From the NCBI RefSeq assembly GCF_001428255.1, contig NZ_LMRW01000024.1, forward strand, positions 59,691-123,690: 64,000 nt of DNA, given 5' to 3'. The notes below the pieces were generated by a model, which ran no database searches, was not told the DNA's origin, and saw only the letters and a program-made list of their open reading frames with translations. The translations under genes were made by a program, and so were the position numbers. Shown here in pieces: positions 32,227 through 40,754 of this stretch. Origin of the DNA: Agromyces sp. Soil535. Lineage in GTDB: Bacteria; Actinomycetota; Actinomycetes; Actinomycetales; Microbacteriaceae. Every line of letters starts with the position of its first letter. Within the stretch, counting starts at the first letter, position 1.

Positions 32227-32620
32227 AGAGCATGACGGCTGACGCCGACGCCCGGCCAACCGTCCGAGCGCCGGCGCTCTCGTCTGCCTCGTCGGGCCAG
32301 CGCCAGCGTCGGGGAAGTCCCGCCCCGTAAAGACTCCGGCACTGATGCCGAGTTGGCATCAGTGCCGGAGTCCCGGCGAACGACGCCTGGGCGGACGCCG
32401 ATCGGGCGGATCGCCATGGAGTCGGCCCTATCCCCATGGATACGGCTGTCGTCCGGCGCGCGGAAGGCCCTGGAAGTTTTCGCGGCCGAGAAGATCGCTG
32501 CCGCGCCTTCGCAGGAATCGTCCACGTTCCCCATAGGAAGCGCAGGGGAAGCCCACAGCACCCGGCTTGCGGCATCCGGCTTGATGGTTGCACACCCCAT
32601 CAGATTCGGAGCCTCCACCC
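32227..32620. other. 394-bp intergenic stretch with a perfect hairpin
   Basis: No convincing gene is visible. The notable content is the 18-bp perfect inverted repeat at 32332-32372. Base composition after 32400 is less GC-rich than the flanking genes (for example GGAAGTTTTCGCGG), as expected for a promoter region of the next operon. A weak ATGGAGTCGG/CCCCATGG pairing at 32418-32440 could form a small stem. Confidence 0.5.
32332..32372. repeat. 18-bp perfect inverted repeat with 5-base loop
   Basis: The left arm 32332-32349 (GACTCCGGCACTGATGCC) is matched exactly by the right arm 32355-32372, around GAGTT. Such a long perfect stem is unusual for an actinobacterial intergenic site. No T-run follows. 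It may terminate the two-component/PepSY transcript, be processed as RNA, or be the footprint of a mobile or recombination site. Its arms do not match the REP-like elements. Confidence 0.9.
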
Positions 32621-33268
32621 GTGGACCAGATCCCCTTCATCGCCGCCGACCTCGTCGGAGTCGCCCTGCTCGTCTTCGGGCTGTACTTCCCGAGGCACCG
32701 AAGGCGCGACCTCGTCGTCGCCTACCTCACGGTGAACGTCGGCGTGCTCGCCGTCGCGCTCGTGCTGGGCTCCGCGACGATCGGCGCGGGTCTCGGACTG
32801 GGCCTCTTCGGGGTGCTGTCGATCATCCGGCTGCGCTCGCGGGAGATCGAGCAGCACGAGGTCGCCTACTACTTCGCCGCGCTCGCCCTCGGCCTCCTCG
32901 GCGGTCTCGGCTCCTCCCTCGGATGGCTCACGATCGCGCTCATGGCACTCGTGCTCGCGGTGCTCGCCATCGGCGACCACCCGGCGCTCTTCCGCCGCTA
33001 CCGCCAGCAGACGGTCGTGCTCGACCGGGCGATCGCCGACGAGGGTGAGCTCACGGCGCATCTCGAGGCGCTCCTCGGCGGCCGCGTGCACGCCGCGCGC
33101 ATCGAGCAGCTCGACCTCGTCGACGACACCACGACCGTCGGGGTGCGCTACGAGGTGCCCCGGCCAGGTCGAGGCGTGCGAGCCGCGAACGCCACGGCGG
33201 GCGCCGTGCCCGCATCGATAACCGAGGGCACCGTGCCGGTCGCCGAGTACGAGCGGGTCGCACGATGA
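32621..33268 (+). CDS. DUF4956 membrane protein
   Basis: A 215-residue protein. Five hydrophobic stretches (FIAADLVGVALLVFGLYF; LVVAYLTVNVGVLAVALVLG; GAGLGLGLFGVLSIIRLRS; VAYYFAALALGLLGGLG; LTIALMALVLAVLAIG) with the SIIRLRSREIEQHEVAYYF motif of DUF4956, followed by a soluble C-terminal domain of about 85 residues. The GTG at 32621 with GGAG upstream is preferred to a TTG at 32588. Its end overlaps the next gene by ATGA. DUF4956 is repeatedly found beside VTC-domain and CotH-type proteins; function unknown. Confidence 0.88.
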   Translation: MDQIPFIAADLVGVALLVFGLYFPRHRRRDLVVAYLTVNVGVLAVALVLGSATIGAGLGLGLFGVLSIIRLRSREIEQHEVAYYFAALALGLLGGLGSSLGWLTIALMALVLAVLAIGDHPALFRRYRQQTVVLDRAIADEGELTAHLEALLGGRVHAARIEQLDLVDDTTTVGVRYEVPRPGRGVRAANATAGAVPASITEGTVPVAEYERVAR

Positions 33269-34137
33269 GGGCGGATGCCGCGGCATCCGTCGCCCTCGCC
33301 CCGCTCGCCGCCCTCGACCCGATCGGCCTCGACGAGCTCAACGCCCGCGCCGAACTGCAGACCCGCGTGGACCGCAAGTACATGCTGCCGATCACCGCAC
33401 TGCCCGCCGTGCTCGCGCGACTGCCCGTGGGGACGCTCGTGCTCGAGATCGACGGGAACCGTGCGAGCACCTACGAGTCGGTCTACTTCGACACCCCCGA
33501 GCTCACGAGCTTCCTGCTCGCCGCGCGCGCCCGCCGCCGTCGCTTCAAGATCCGCACCCGTTCGTACCTCGACACGGACGCGAGCTTCCTCGAGGTGAAG
33601 ACCCGCGGCGGGCGAGCGGTCACCGTGAAGGACCGCATCCCGGTGGACCCGGATTCGACCGACGCGCTCACCGGAGAGGCCCGCACCTACGCCGAGGAAC
33701 TGCTCGACGACGCCGGCATCGCCGACCTCCGCGGCGTGCACCTCGTGCCGACGCTGACGACCTCGTACCGCCGCGCGACGCTGCTCGTGCCCGTCGACGG
33801 CGACCGGGCGGAGAGCCGCGCGACGATCGACGTCGACCTCGCCTGGCTGGATCGTGGACACGGCGGACGCTTCCCCACGACGCTCACGACACCCGGATCG
33901 GTCATCGTCGAGACGAAGTCGGGCTCGAGCGCGGGCGCCGTCGACCGGGCGCTCTGGGCCGCCGGGCACCGGCCCGCGCGGGTCTCGAAGTACGCGACGG
34001 GACTCGCGGCCATGCGCCCCGGCCTGCCCGCCAATCGCTGGGCACGCGTGCTGCACCGCCACTTCACGGCCGCGCCCATCATTCCGGCCTTCCCGACGGT
34101 GACCACTCCGACCATCCCCTTCACCCACGCTTCCTGA
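33265..34137 (+). CDS. VTC-type polyphosphate polymerase domain protein
   Basis: A 290-residue protein with a triphosphate-tunnel fold. Basic strands line the tunnel: ELQTRVDRKYMLP, YESVYFDTPELTSFLLAARARRRRFKIRTRSY, SFLEVKTRGGRAVTVKDRIPVD and the C-terminal VIVETKSGSSAGAVDRALWAAGHRPARVSKYATGLAAMRP. Paired Arg/Lys and the E-x-K strands match the catalytic centre of VTC4. In yeast this makes polyphosphate; in bacteria the product is not proven. No SPX domain is present. Coupled by ATGA to the DUF4956 gene, its likely membrane partner. Confidence 0.9.
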   Translation: MRADAAASVALAPLAALDPIGLDELNARAELQTRVDRKYMLPITALPAVLARLPVGTLVLEIDGNRASTYESVYFDTPELTSFLLAARARRRRFKIRTRSYLDTDASFLEVKTRGGRAVTVKDRIPVDPDSTDALTGEARTYAEELLDDAGIADLRGVHLVPTLTTSYRRATLLVPVDGDRAESRATIDVDLAWLDRGHGGRFPTTLTTPGSVIVETKSGSSAGAVDRALWAAGHRPARVSKYATGLAAMRPGLPANRWARVLHRHFTAAPIIPAFPTVTTPTIPFTHAS

Positions 34138-34147
34138 GAGGAACGAC

Positions 34148-35929
34148 ATGACTCCCCAGCACCCCGACCAGACCCCTGACACGACCGCGGCGCGACCGCG
34201 CCGCCCCTGGCTCGCGGCAGCGCGCTTCGCGCCGATCGCGCTCGCCGGCACCCTCCTCTTCGCGGGCTGCTCGGCCGCGGCGACGGCCGCCGACACCACG
34301 AGCAACGACTCGACCGTCGAACTGGCGTCTGCCGACGCCGTCGAACCCGGCGCGACGGCCGCCGAGGTCATGGCCGAGAACGAGGCGGTGCCCGGCGAGG
34401 ACTCCGACAACACGTGGGACGAGGCATCCGTCATCGACATCGCGCTCGACGGCGACACGGCCACCGCCACCGGCACGGACGGCGAGAGCGCCGACGGCGT
34501 GACCGTCGACGGCGACACCGTGACCATCACCGCGGCCGGCACGTACCGGCTGAGCGGCACCCTCGCGGGCCAGGTCGTCGTCGACACCGCCGACACGGAG
34601 CTCGTGCGCATCATCCTCGACGACGCCTCGATCTCGAGCGACTCGACCGCCGCGATCGCCGTCACCGCCGCCGAGCGCGTGCAGGTCGTGCTCGCCGACG
34701 GCAGCGAGAACACCCTCTCCGACACGTCGGCCTACGCCGACGGCGCCGACGTCAACGCCGCGCTCTTCAGCGCCGCGGACCTGGTCATCAGCGGCGACGG
34801 CTCGCTCACCGTGCACGGCAACGGCAACGACGGCATCGCGTCGAAGGACGGACTCGTCATCTCGGGCGGCACGATCACGGTCGATGCCGTCGACGACGGC
34901 ATCCGGGGCAAGGACGAAGTCGTCATCGAGGGCGGCACGGTCGACGTGACGGCCGGCGGCGACGGGCTGAAGGCCGACGACAACGAGAACGCCGACCGCG
35001 GGTACATCGCGATCGCCGGCGGCGACGTCACGATCGACGCGGCCGGCGACGGGCTCGACGCCGCGACCGACGTCGTGGTGTGGGGCGGCACGCTCGACGT
35101 GACGGCCGGCGGCGGCGCCGGGGCATCCGTCGCCGACGACGTCTCGGCGAAGGGCCTCAGCGGCTCGGTCTACGTCGTGGTCGACGGAGGGTCGGTCACC
35201 GTCGACGCCGCAGAGGACGCCGTGCACGCGGACAACACCGCGCACGTCGCGAACGGCACGCTCTCGCTCGCGAGCGGTGACGACGGCATCCACGCGGAGG
35301 TGGCGCTCACCGTCTCGGGTGGAGCGGTCGACGTCACCGAGTCCTACGAAGGGCTCGAGGCGGCGGCCATCACCATCAGCGGAGGCACGAGCACCGTCGT
35401 GGCGAGCGACGACGGCGTGAACGCCGGCAGCACGCTCGAGATCTCGGGCGGCGAGACCACCATCGACGCCGACGGCGACGGCATCGACGTGAACGGCTCG
35501 GTGTCGATCTCGGGCGGCACCACCGTGGTGAACGGGCCCGTCGAGCAGATGAACGGCGCGCTCGACGTCGACAGCACGTTCGACATCACGGGCGGCGAGC
35601 TCCTCGCCGCCGGGTCGAGCGGGATGGCGATGGCACCCTCCTCGGATGCCGCGCAGGCCTCGGTGCTGGTCACCTTCACGCAGTCCGTGGCCGCGGGCAC
35701 CGTGCTCGAGGTGACGGCGGACGACGGCACGGTCGTCGCGACCTTCACCACCACGAAGTCGGCGGAGTCGCTCGCGGTGTCGACCTCGGCGCTCGTGAAC
35801 GGGCAGACGTACACGGTCTCCGCCGGCGGCACGACGCTCGGTACGGCGGTGGCCGGCGAGCAGGTCTCGGGAATGGGCGGCGGGGGCCAGGGCGGTCCCG
35901 GTGGCGGCGACCAGCCGCCGATGGGCTAG
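34148..35929 (+). CDS. repeat-rich lipoprotein with DUF4353 (carbohydrate-binding) domain
   Basis: A 593-residue protein. The lipobox is LLFAGC near residue 41. From about residue 95 come many short parallel strands, each close to GGTVDVTAGGDGLKADD or SGGTITVDAVDDGI, the pattern of DUF4353 carbohydrate-binding proteins that accompany CotH kinases; it predicts a beta-solenoid rich in Asp/Gly and perhaps calcium. The end is Gly-rich (MGGGGQGGPGGGD). It lies 10 bp after the VTC gene, so it is in the same operon. It should sit on the outer face of the membrane. Confidence 0.88.
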   Translation: MTPQHPDQTPDTTAARPRRPWLAAARFAPIALAGTLLFAGCSAAATAADTTSNDSTVELASADAVEPGATAAEVMAENEAVPGEDSDNTWDEASVIDIALDGDTATATGTDGESADGVTVDGDTVTITAAGTYRLSGTLAGQVVVDTADTELVRIILDDASISSDSTAAIAVTAAERVQVVLADGSENTLSDTSAYADGADVNAALFSAADLVISGDGSLTVHGNGNDGIASKDGLVISGGTITVDAVDDGIRGKDEVVIEGGTVDVTAGGDGLKADDNENADRGYIAIAGGDVTIDAAGDGLDAATDVVVWGGTLDVTAGGGAGASVADDVSAKGLSGSVYVVVDGGSVTVDAAEDAVHADNTAHVANGTLSLASGDDGIHAEVALTVSGGAVDVTESYEGLEAAAITISGGTSTVVASDDGVNAGSTLEISGGETTIDADGDGIDVNGSVSISGGTTVVNGPVEQMNGALDVDSTFDITGGELLAAGSSGMAMAPSSDAAQASVLVTFTQSVAAGTVLEVTADDGTVVATFTTTKSAESLAVSTSALVNGQTYTVSAGGTTLGTAVAGEQVSGMGGGGQGGPGGGDQPPMG

Positions 35930-35942
35930 GGCGAGACATGGC

Positions 35943-35970
35943 GATGCCCCGGGCTGCGGCCCGGGGCATC
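35943..35970. terminator. bidirectional stem-loop terminator
   Basis: GATGCCCCGGGC, loop TGCG, then GCCCGGGGCATC: a perfect, very GC-rich 12-bp stem midway between two convergent stop codons (35929 and 36004). No T-run, as is common in actinobacteria. It would serve both the lipoprotein operon and the hexapeptide-repeat gene. Confidence 0.82.
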
Positions 35971-36003
35971 CGTCTGTCTGCTGCTTCGCTCGGTTCGATT
36001 CGC

Positions 36004-36420
36004 TCAGGCGGCGAGGCCGAGCCGGCGCAGGTCCTCGGTCGAGGCGCGGTACTCGTCGCCCTCGGCGATGGTCGTCTCGCGCGGCACTCGGGCGCCGTTC
36101 TGCACGCGCGCGCCGTCGCCGACGGTCGCGTAGGGGCCGATCACGGCGTTGCGGCCGATGACGGCACGACGGCCGACGTGCGCGTTCACGCCCACCACGG
36201 CCCGCTCCGCGACGATCGCGTCGCGGTCGACCCAGCCTCCGGGGCCGATCTGGGCCCCGCGCTGCACCTCGGCACCGGGGTCGACGTAGGCGGTCGGGTC
36301 GACGAACGCAGTCGGGTCGACTTTCGCGGTCGTGGCCACCAGGCCTCGACCGTTCACGTGCTTGCGGTAGCGACGCAGGACTCCGGCTTCGTCTTCGAAC
36401 TCGACGTAACTGATGCCCAC
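36004..36420 (-). CDS. hexapeptide-repeat (left-handed beta-helix) protein
   Basis: A 138-residue protein. After a short N-terminal strand region (VEFEDEAGVLRRYRKHVNGRGLVATTA) come about eight hexapeptide turns with the usual [ILV]-G-x4 spacing (VDPTAFVDPTAYVDPGAEVQRGAQIGPGGWVDRDAIVAERAVVGVNAHVGRRAVIGRNAVIGPYATVGDG). It lacks an obvious catalytic His, so it could be structural or a carbonic-anhydrase/acyltransferase relative. The start is a GTG at 36420 with AAGGAGG upstream. Confidence 0.85.
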   Translation of the reverse strand: MGISYVEFEDEAGVLRRYRKHVNGRGLVATTAKVDPTAFVDPTAYVDPGAEVQRGAQIGPGGWVDRDAIVAERAVVGVNAHVGRRAVIGRNAVIGPYATVGDGARVQNGARVPRETTIAEGDEYRASTEDLRRLGLAA

Positions 36421-36698
36421 GTTCTCCTCCTTCCGACGTGGTGGCTCCACGTCCGGACATTGATACAACATCCGGGCTGATCTGGGCATTCCCGAGTCTC
36501 GGCTTCCAACCTGACCGCTCGTCGGGTGCCAGCTCGGTGCCAGCCCTGAAACCCGCTCGGGCCAGCACCGAACGCGGCGCGGATCGCTTGTCGAGGGTTC
36601 CTCGCGCCCGCTAGCTTGCTCTCGGTGCACGGCTTCGGCCGGCATGGCCTCGCGGCATCCCGCGCCGGCCGGACCCCACCCGGAAGAACTCGAATCGC

Positions 36699-38012
36699 AT
36701 GTCCACCCACCTGCTCTGCGCGAGCCCCATCCAGGGCCATGTCGCGCCCCTCATCGCCATCGCCCGCGACCTCGTCGGCCGTGGCCACGACGTCACCGTG
36801 CTCACCGGATCCCGGTTCCGCGACGCCGTCGTGGCCACCGGGGCGGATCACCGCGCCCTCGGCGGCATCGCCGACTTCGACGACCGCGAGATCCAGGACC
36901 ACCTGCCCGACCGCGACAGGCACCGCGGCATCGGCAAGCTTCAGTACGACATCCAGACCATCTTCATCAAACCGGTGCCCGACCAGTTCCGAGCCGTCGA
37001 GGCGGCCGTCGCCGACCTCGCGCCCGACGCGATCCTCGTCGACTCGGCCTTCGCCGGCATCCTGCCGCTCCTGCTCGACGACCCCGTGTCGCGGCCGGCC
37101 GTGCTCGCCGCCGGCGTCATTCCGCTCAGCCAGTCGAGCAAGGATGTCGCGCCGTACGGCCTCGGCCTGAAGCCCATTCCGGGCGCGCTCGGCCGCCTGC
37201 GCAACCGCGTGCTCAACGCGCTCGTGCAGCGCGTGCTGTTCCGCGACACCCAGAAGCTCGCGAACGAGACCTTGCGCTCGCTCGGCCGCCCTGAGCTCGA
37301 CGCGTTCGTGCTCGACCTCTCGCGCCTCTTCGACCGGTTCCTCCAGCTCTCGCCCTCCGAGTTCGAGTACCCGCGCAGCGACCTCTCGGCGAATCTCCGC
37401 TTCGTCGGCACGGTGCTGCCGCCCGCCCCGGCGGCCGGCGACCTGCCCGAGTGGTGGGCCGAGCTCGACGGCGAGCGCCCTGTCGTGCACGTCACCCAGG
37501 GCACGATCGACAACAAGGACCTCGGCCGACTCGTGCGTCCGACGCTCGATGCCCTCGCTCATCGTGACGTGCTCGTGGTGGTGGCCACCGGCGGACGCCA
37601 GGTCGAGGAGCTCGGCGAGCTGCCGGCCAACGCGCGCGCCGCCGAGTTCCTGCCGTACGACCTGCTCATGCCCAAGACTGACGTGTTCGTCACGAACGCA
37701 GGCTTCGGCGGCACGCAGTACGCGCTCAGCCACGGCGTGCCGATCGTCGCGGCCGGCGACACCGAGGACAAGCCCGAGGTGTCGATGCGGGCCGAGTGGG
37801 CAGGCGTCGGGGTCAACCTGAAGAGCGGCACGCCGACCGCCGACGCGATCGGCACGGGCGTCGACCGCGTGCTCGCCGACCGCGGCTACCGCGACCGGGC
37901 GCGTGCGCTCGCCGCCCGCATCCGCGAGTACGACACGTTCGACGCGATCGAGGCGGAGCTCGAGGCGGCGTCGCTCGCGGCCGCGCTCCGGCTGGAGTCG
38001 CCCGCCGGCTGA
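36699..38012 (+). CDS. UGT-like (family 1) glycosyltransferase
   Basis: A 437-residue GT-B enzyme. The N-terminal domain begins STHLLCASPIQGHVAPLIAIARDLVGRGHDVTVLTG, the acceptor-side pattern of macrolide/natural-product glycosyltransferases. The C-terminal donor site includes HVTQGTIDNKDLGRLVRPTLDALAHRDVLVVVATGG and DVFVTNAGFGGTQYALSHGVPIVAAGDTEDKPEVSMRAEWAGVGV, in place of the common HGG-x-n-T. It stands alone, 278 bp after the divergent hexapeptide gene. The acceptor is unknown. Confidence 0.9.
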   Translation: MSTHLLCASPIQGHVAPLIAIARDLVGRGHDVTVLTGSRFRDAVVATGADHRALGGIADFDDREIQDHLPDRDRHRGIGKLQYDIQTIFIKPVPDQFRAVEAAVADLAPDAILVDSAFAGILPLLLDDPVSRPAVLAAGVIPLSQSSKDVAPYGLGLKPIPGALGRLRNRVLNALVQRVLFRDTQKLANETLRSLGRPELDAFVLDLSRLFDRFLQLSPSEFEYPRSDLSANLRFVGTVLPPAPAAGDLPEWWAELDGERPVVHVTQGTIDNKDLGRLVRPTLDALAHRDVLVVVATGGRQVEELGELPANARAAEFLPYDLLMPKTDVFVTNAGFGGTQYALSHGVPIVAAGDTEDKPEVSMRAEWAGVGVNLKSGTPTADAIGTGVDRVLADRGYRDRARALAARIREYDTFDAIEAELEAASLAAALRLESPAG

Positions 38013-38189
38013 GCGACGACGGAGGAGGGGGATGCCTCAGTATCCAGCGTTCCTGGTCAACTCGTCGACGCGGACGTCGGGTGGCCGACCTTCAGCCCCG
38101 CCCGTCGATGCTCGTTAGGCTGGCGTGAGCCGACGCTGTCGGCGCTGACTCCGCCGACACCCGCCGGCCTCGACCTCGGGATCCGCTTG

Positions 38190-39905
38190 ATGACCGTCGC
38201 TCCACTGCTCGAGCTCGATGCCGTGCGCATCCGGTACCAGGGCGGTGGGCGCGCCACACCCGACGGCGTCTCCCTCGACATCCGCCCAGGCGAGGTCGTG
38301 CTCGTCCTCGGCCCGTCGGGCTGTGGCAAGTCGACGCTGGCGCTCGCCCTCGACGGCCTCGTGCCGCACGCGATCGCGGCGGAGCTCGACGGCACCGTCC
38401 ACGTCGCGGGCGCCGATACGCGCGAGCGCAGCGTGGCCGAACTCAGCGAGCACGTGGCCATGGTCTTCCAGGACCCAGACGCCCAGATCGTCACCGGCAC
38501 CCTGCTCGATGAGGTCGCGTTCGGGCCCGAGAACCGCCTCGTGCCGGCCGCCGAGGTGCTCGAGCGCGCCGAACGTGCCCTCAAGCTCGTGGGGCTGTGG
38601 GACCGGCGCGCCGACAACCCCGACGTGCTCTCGGGCGGTGGTCGGCAGCGGCTTGCGATCGCCTGCGCCCTCGCACTCGCCTCCCCCGTGCTCGTGCTCG
38701 ACGAGCCCACGGCGAACCTCGATCCCGCGGGCATCGACGAGGTGTACGCGGTGCTGCGCGAGCTCGCGAACGAGCGCGACCATGCCATCGTGCTCATCGA
38801 GCACAACCTCGACGCCGCGGTGGACATCGTCGATCGCGTCCTCGTGCTCGATGCCGCCGGGCGGCTCGTCATCGACGGGCCCGTGCGCGACGTGCTGCGC
38901 GGGCGCGCGGGCGAACTCCTCGAGCTCGGCGTGTGGCTGCCCGTGTCGACGCTCGCCGCGATGCGCCTGCGCGCCGCGGGCGTGCCGATCGACCCGCTCC
39001 CGCTGACGCCCGCCGAGCTCGCCGCCGCGCTCGAGGCGATCGAGACCCTCCCGGCCCCTGCGCCCGATCCGGCATCCGTACCTGCCGCATCCGCGCCCGC
39101 CGTCACCGTGCGCGGGTGCTCGGTGCGCCGCGGCGGCCGCCGCGGGCCGGTCGTCGTGAACGAGGTGGACCTCGACGTGGCATCCGGCGACTTCCTCGCC
39201 GTCATCGGCACGAACGGCGCCGGCAAGACGACCCTGCTGCAGGCGATCGCGGGGGTGCTTCCAGCGCCGCAGGGCACGGTCGACGTGCTCGGCATGGACC
39301 CGTCGCGCGCCGATGCCCGCGACCGCGCCGGGCGGATCGGGTTCGTCTTCCAGAATCCCGAGCACCAGTTCGTCGCGCACACGGTCGCCGACGAGCTCGA
39401 CCTCGGCCTGCGGTTGCAGGGCGTGGCGGAGCCCGAGCGACGCGACGAGGTCGAGCGGATGCTGCGGCGCTTCGACCTCGCGGAGCACGCCGACCGGCAT
39501 CCGTTCCTCCTCTCCGGCGGACAGAAGCGGCGGCTCTCGGTGGGCACCGCGCTCGTCGCGGGCGCGCCCGTGCTCGCGCTGGACGAGCCCACGTTCGGGC
39601 AGGATCGCGCCCGCGCCGCTGAGCTGCTCGACATCCTGCGCGCACTCAACGAGGAGGGCACCACGGTGCTCGTCGTCACCCACGACCTGCAGCTCGTGGC
39701 CGACTACGCGAGCCGAGTCGCGGTCATGCAGGACGGCCGCCTGCTCGGCGTCGGGCCCACCGCGGAGGTGCTCGCGGGGCCGCTGATCGAGGCGGCCGGC
39801 CTGCGGCATCCGCCGCTCGCGCGCGCCACCCGCAGCCTCGTGCGACACCCCGAGTGGCAGTCCGTCACGCGGATGTCGCAACTCCCCGGCCGGACCGCCG
39901 CATGA
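38190..39905 (+). CDS. ECF-type ABC transporter ATPase, two fused nucleotide-binding domains
   Basis: A 571-residue fusion of two EcfA-like domains. Domain 1 has Walker A GPSGCGKST, QDPDAQIV, Walker B LVLDEPTANLD and a signature SGGGRQRL where SGGQ is usual. Domain 2 has GTNGAGKTT, QNPEHQFVAHTV, LSGGQKRRLS and LALDEPTFGQD. The QxPDxQ and QNPExQ loops are typical of vitamin (ECF) importers. Its stop overlaps the EcfT start by ATGA. ATG 38190 is chosen over a TTG immediately before it. Confidence 0.93.
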   Translation: MTVAPLLELDAVRIRYQGGGRATPDGVSLDIRPGEVVLVLGPSGCGKSTLALALDGLVPHAIAAELDGTVHVAGADTRERSVAELSEHVAMVFQDPDAQIVTGTLLDEVAFGPENRLVPAAEVLERAERALKLVGLWDRRADNPDVLSGGGRQRLAIACALALASPVLVLDEPTANLDPAGIDEVYAVLRELANERDHAIVLIEHNLDAAVDIVDRVLVLDAAGRLVIDGPVRDVLRGRAGELLELGVWLPVSTLAAMRLRAAGVPIDPLPLTPAELAAALEAIETLPAPAPDPASVPAASAPAVTVRGCSVRRGGRRGPVVVNEVDLDVASGDFLAVIGTNGAGKTTLLQAIAGVLPAPQGTVDVLGMDPSRADARDRAGRIGFVFQNPEHQFVAHTVADELDLGLRLQGVAEPERRDEVERMLRRFDLAEHADRHPFLLSGGQKRRLSVGTALVAGAPVLALDEPTFGQDRARAAELLDILRALNEEGTTVLVVTHDLQLVADYASRVAVMQDGRLLGVGPTAEVLAGPLIEAAGLRHPPLARATRSLVRHPEWQSVTRMSQLPGRTAA

Positions 39906-40750
39906 GCACCGCGTCGGCCACGACGGTCGCCCGCAACCCGTACGCAGAGCAGACGCCGGCGCCCCCGGCGCGGTTCCTGCACGGCCTGAACCCGATCGCG
40001 AAGCTCGCCGCTCCGCTGCCCGTCATGATCGCCCTCCTCGTCACGCGGGGCGTCGCGATCCCTCTCGCGTTCACGGTCCTGGCGGTGGCGCTCCTGCTCA
40101 TCGGCGCGCGGCTCTCGGGGCGGGCGATCGCGGTGCTGCTCATCGCCACGCCGGTCGGCGTGGCGCTCCTCGGGCTGAGCCTCGGGGTGTGGGTCGACCC
40201 TTCGCGAGTGGATGCCGCGAGCGCCGCGGCATCCGTGGTCCTCGTCGAGATCGGCGACTGGCGGTTCACGCTCGGCGCCTACCTGATCGGACTCGCCACG
40301 GCACTCCGGATCGCGGCGATCCTCATGCTCTCGCTCATCGCCGGGCTCACGACCACGGGCCCCGAGCTCGTGCGTGCCGCGGTGCAGAACCTCCGCGTGC
40401 CCTACCGCATCGGCTACACGGCCCTCGCGGCGCTGCGGTTCGTGCCTCGCTTCGGTCACGAGCTCGAGGTGATCCGTGCCGCCCACCGAGTGCGCGGCAC
40501 CGACGGCGGACGCGGGCCCGTCGCCGCAGTGCGGCGCACGATCGGCTACGCCATCCCGTTGCTCGCGAGCGCAATCCGGCACGCGGAGCGCGTCGCGCTC
40601 GCCATGGACGCGCGGGCGTTCGGCGCCCATCCCACGCGCACCGAGCGCACGATCAGCCGCTGGCGGCCGCGCGACACGGTGTTCGTGCTGTGCTTCTGGT
40701 TCATCTCGGCCGCGATCTTCGCGTGGGCGCTCGCCGCAGGCGCGCGCTGA
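39902..40750 (+). CDS. ECF transporter transmembrane (EcfT) subunit
   Basis: A 282-residue membrane protein. FLHGLNPIAKLAAPLPVMIALLVTRGVAIPLAF is the EcfT opening. The two Ala-Arg-Gly-like coupling regions appear as IRAAHRVRGTDG and AMDARAFGAHPTRT, which dock on the ATPases. About six hydrophobic helices. It follows the ATPase by ATGA. No S component (for example YkoE- or ThiW-like) is visible nearby, so the vitamin or metal carried cannot be named. Confidence 0.92.
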   Translation: MSTASATTVARNPYAEQTPAPPARFLHGLNPIAKLAAPLPVMIALLVTRGVAIPLAFTVLAVALLLIGARLSGRAIAVLLIATPVGVALLGLSLGVWVDPSRVDAASAAASVVLVEIGDWRFTLGAYLIGLATALRIAAILMLSLIAGLTTTGPELVRAAVQNLRVPYRIGYTALAALRFVPRFGHELEVIRAAHRVRGTDGGRGPVAAVRRTIGYAIPLLASAIRHAERVALAMDARAFGAHPTRTERTISRWRPRDTVFVLCFWFISAAIFAWALAAGAR

Positions 40751-40754
40751 GGGA

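Noticed and set aside
36421-36698. Frame extending the hexapeptide-repeat protein upstream to 36645
   Set aside because: The extra 75 residues show no family sequence, and a strong AAGGAGG site precedes the GTG at 36420.
38013-38189. Possible riboswitch before the ECF ATPase
   Set aside because: The leader can form GC-rich stems, but I find neither a TPP nor a cobalamin consensus core, so no riboswitch is called.
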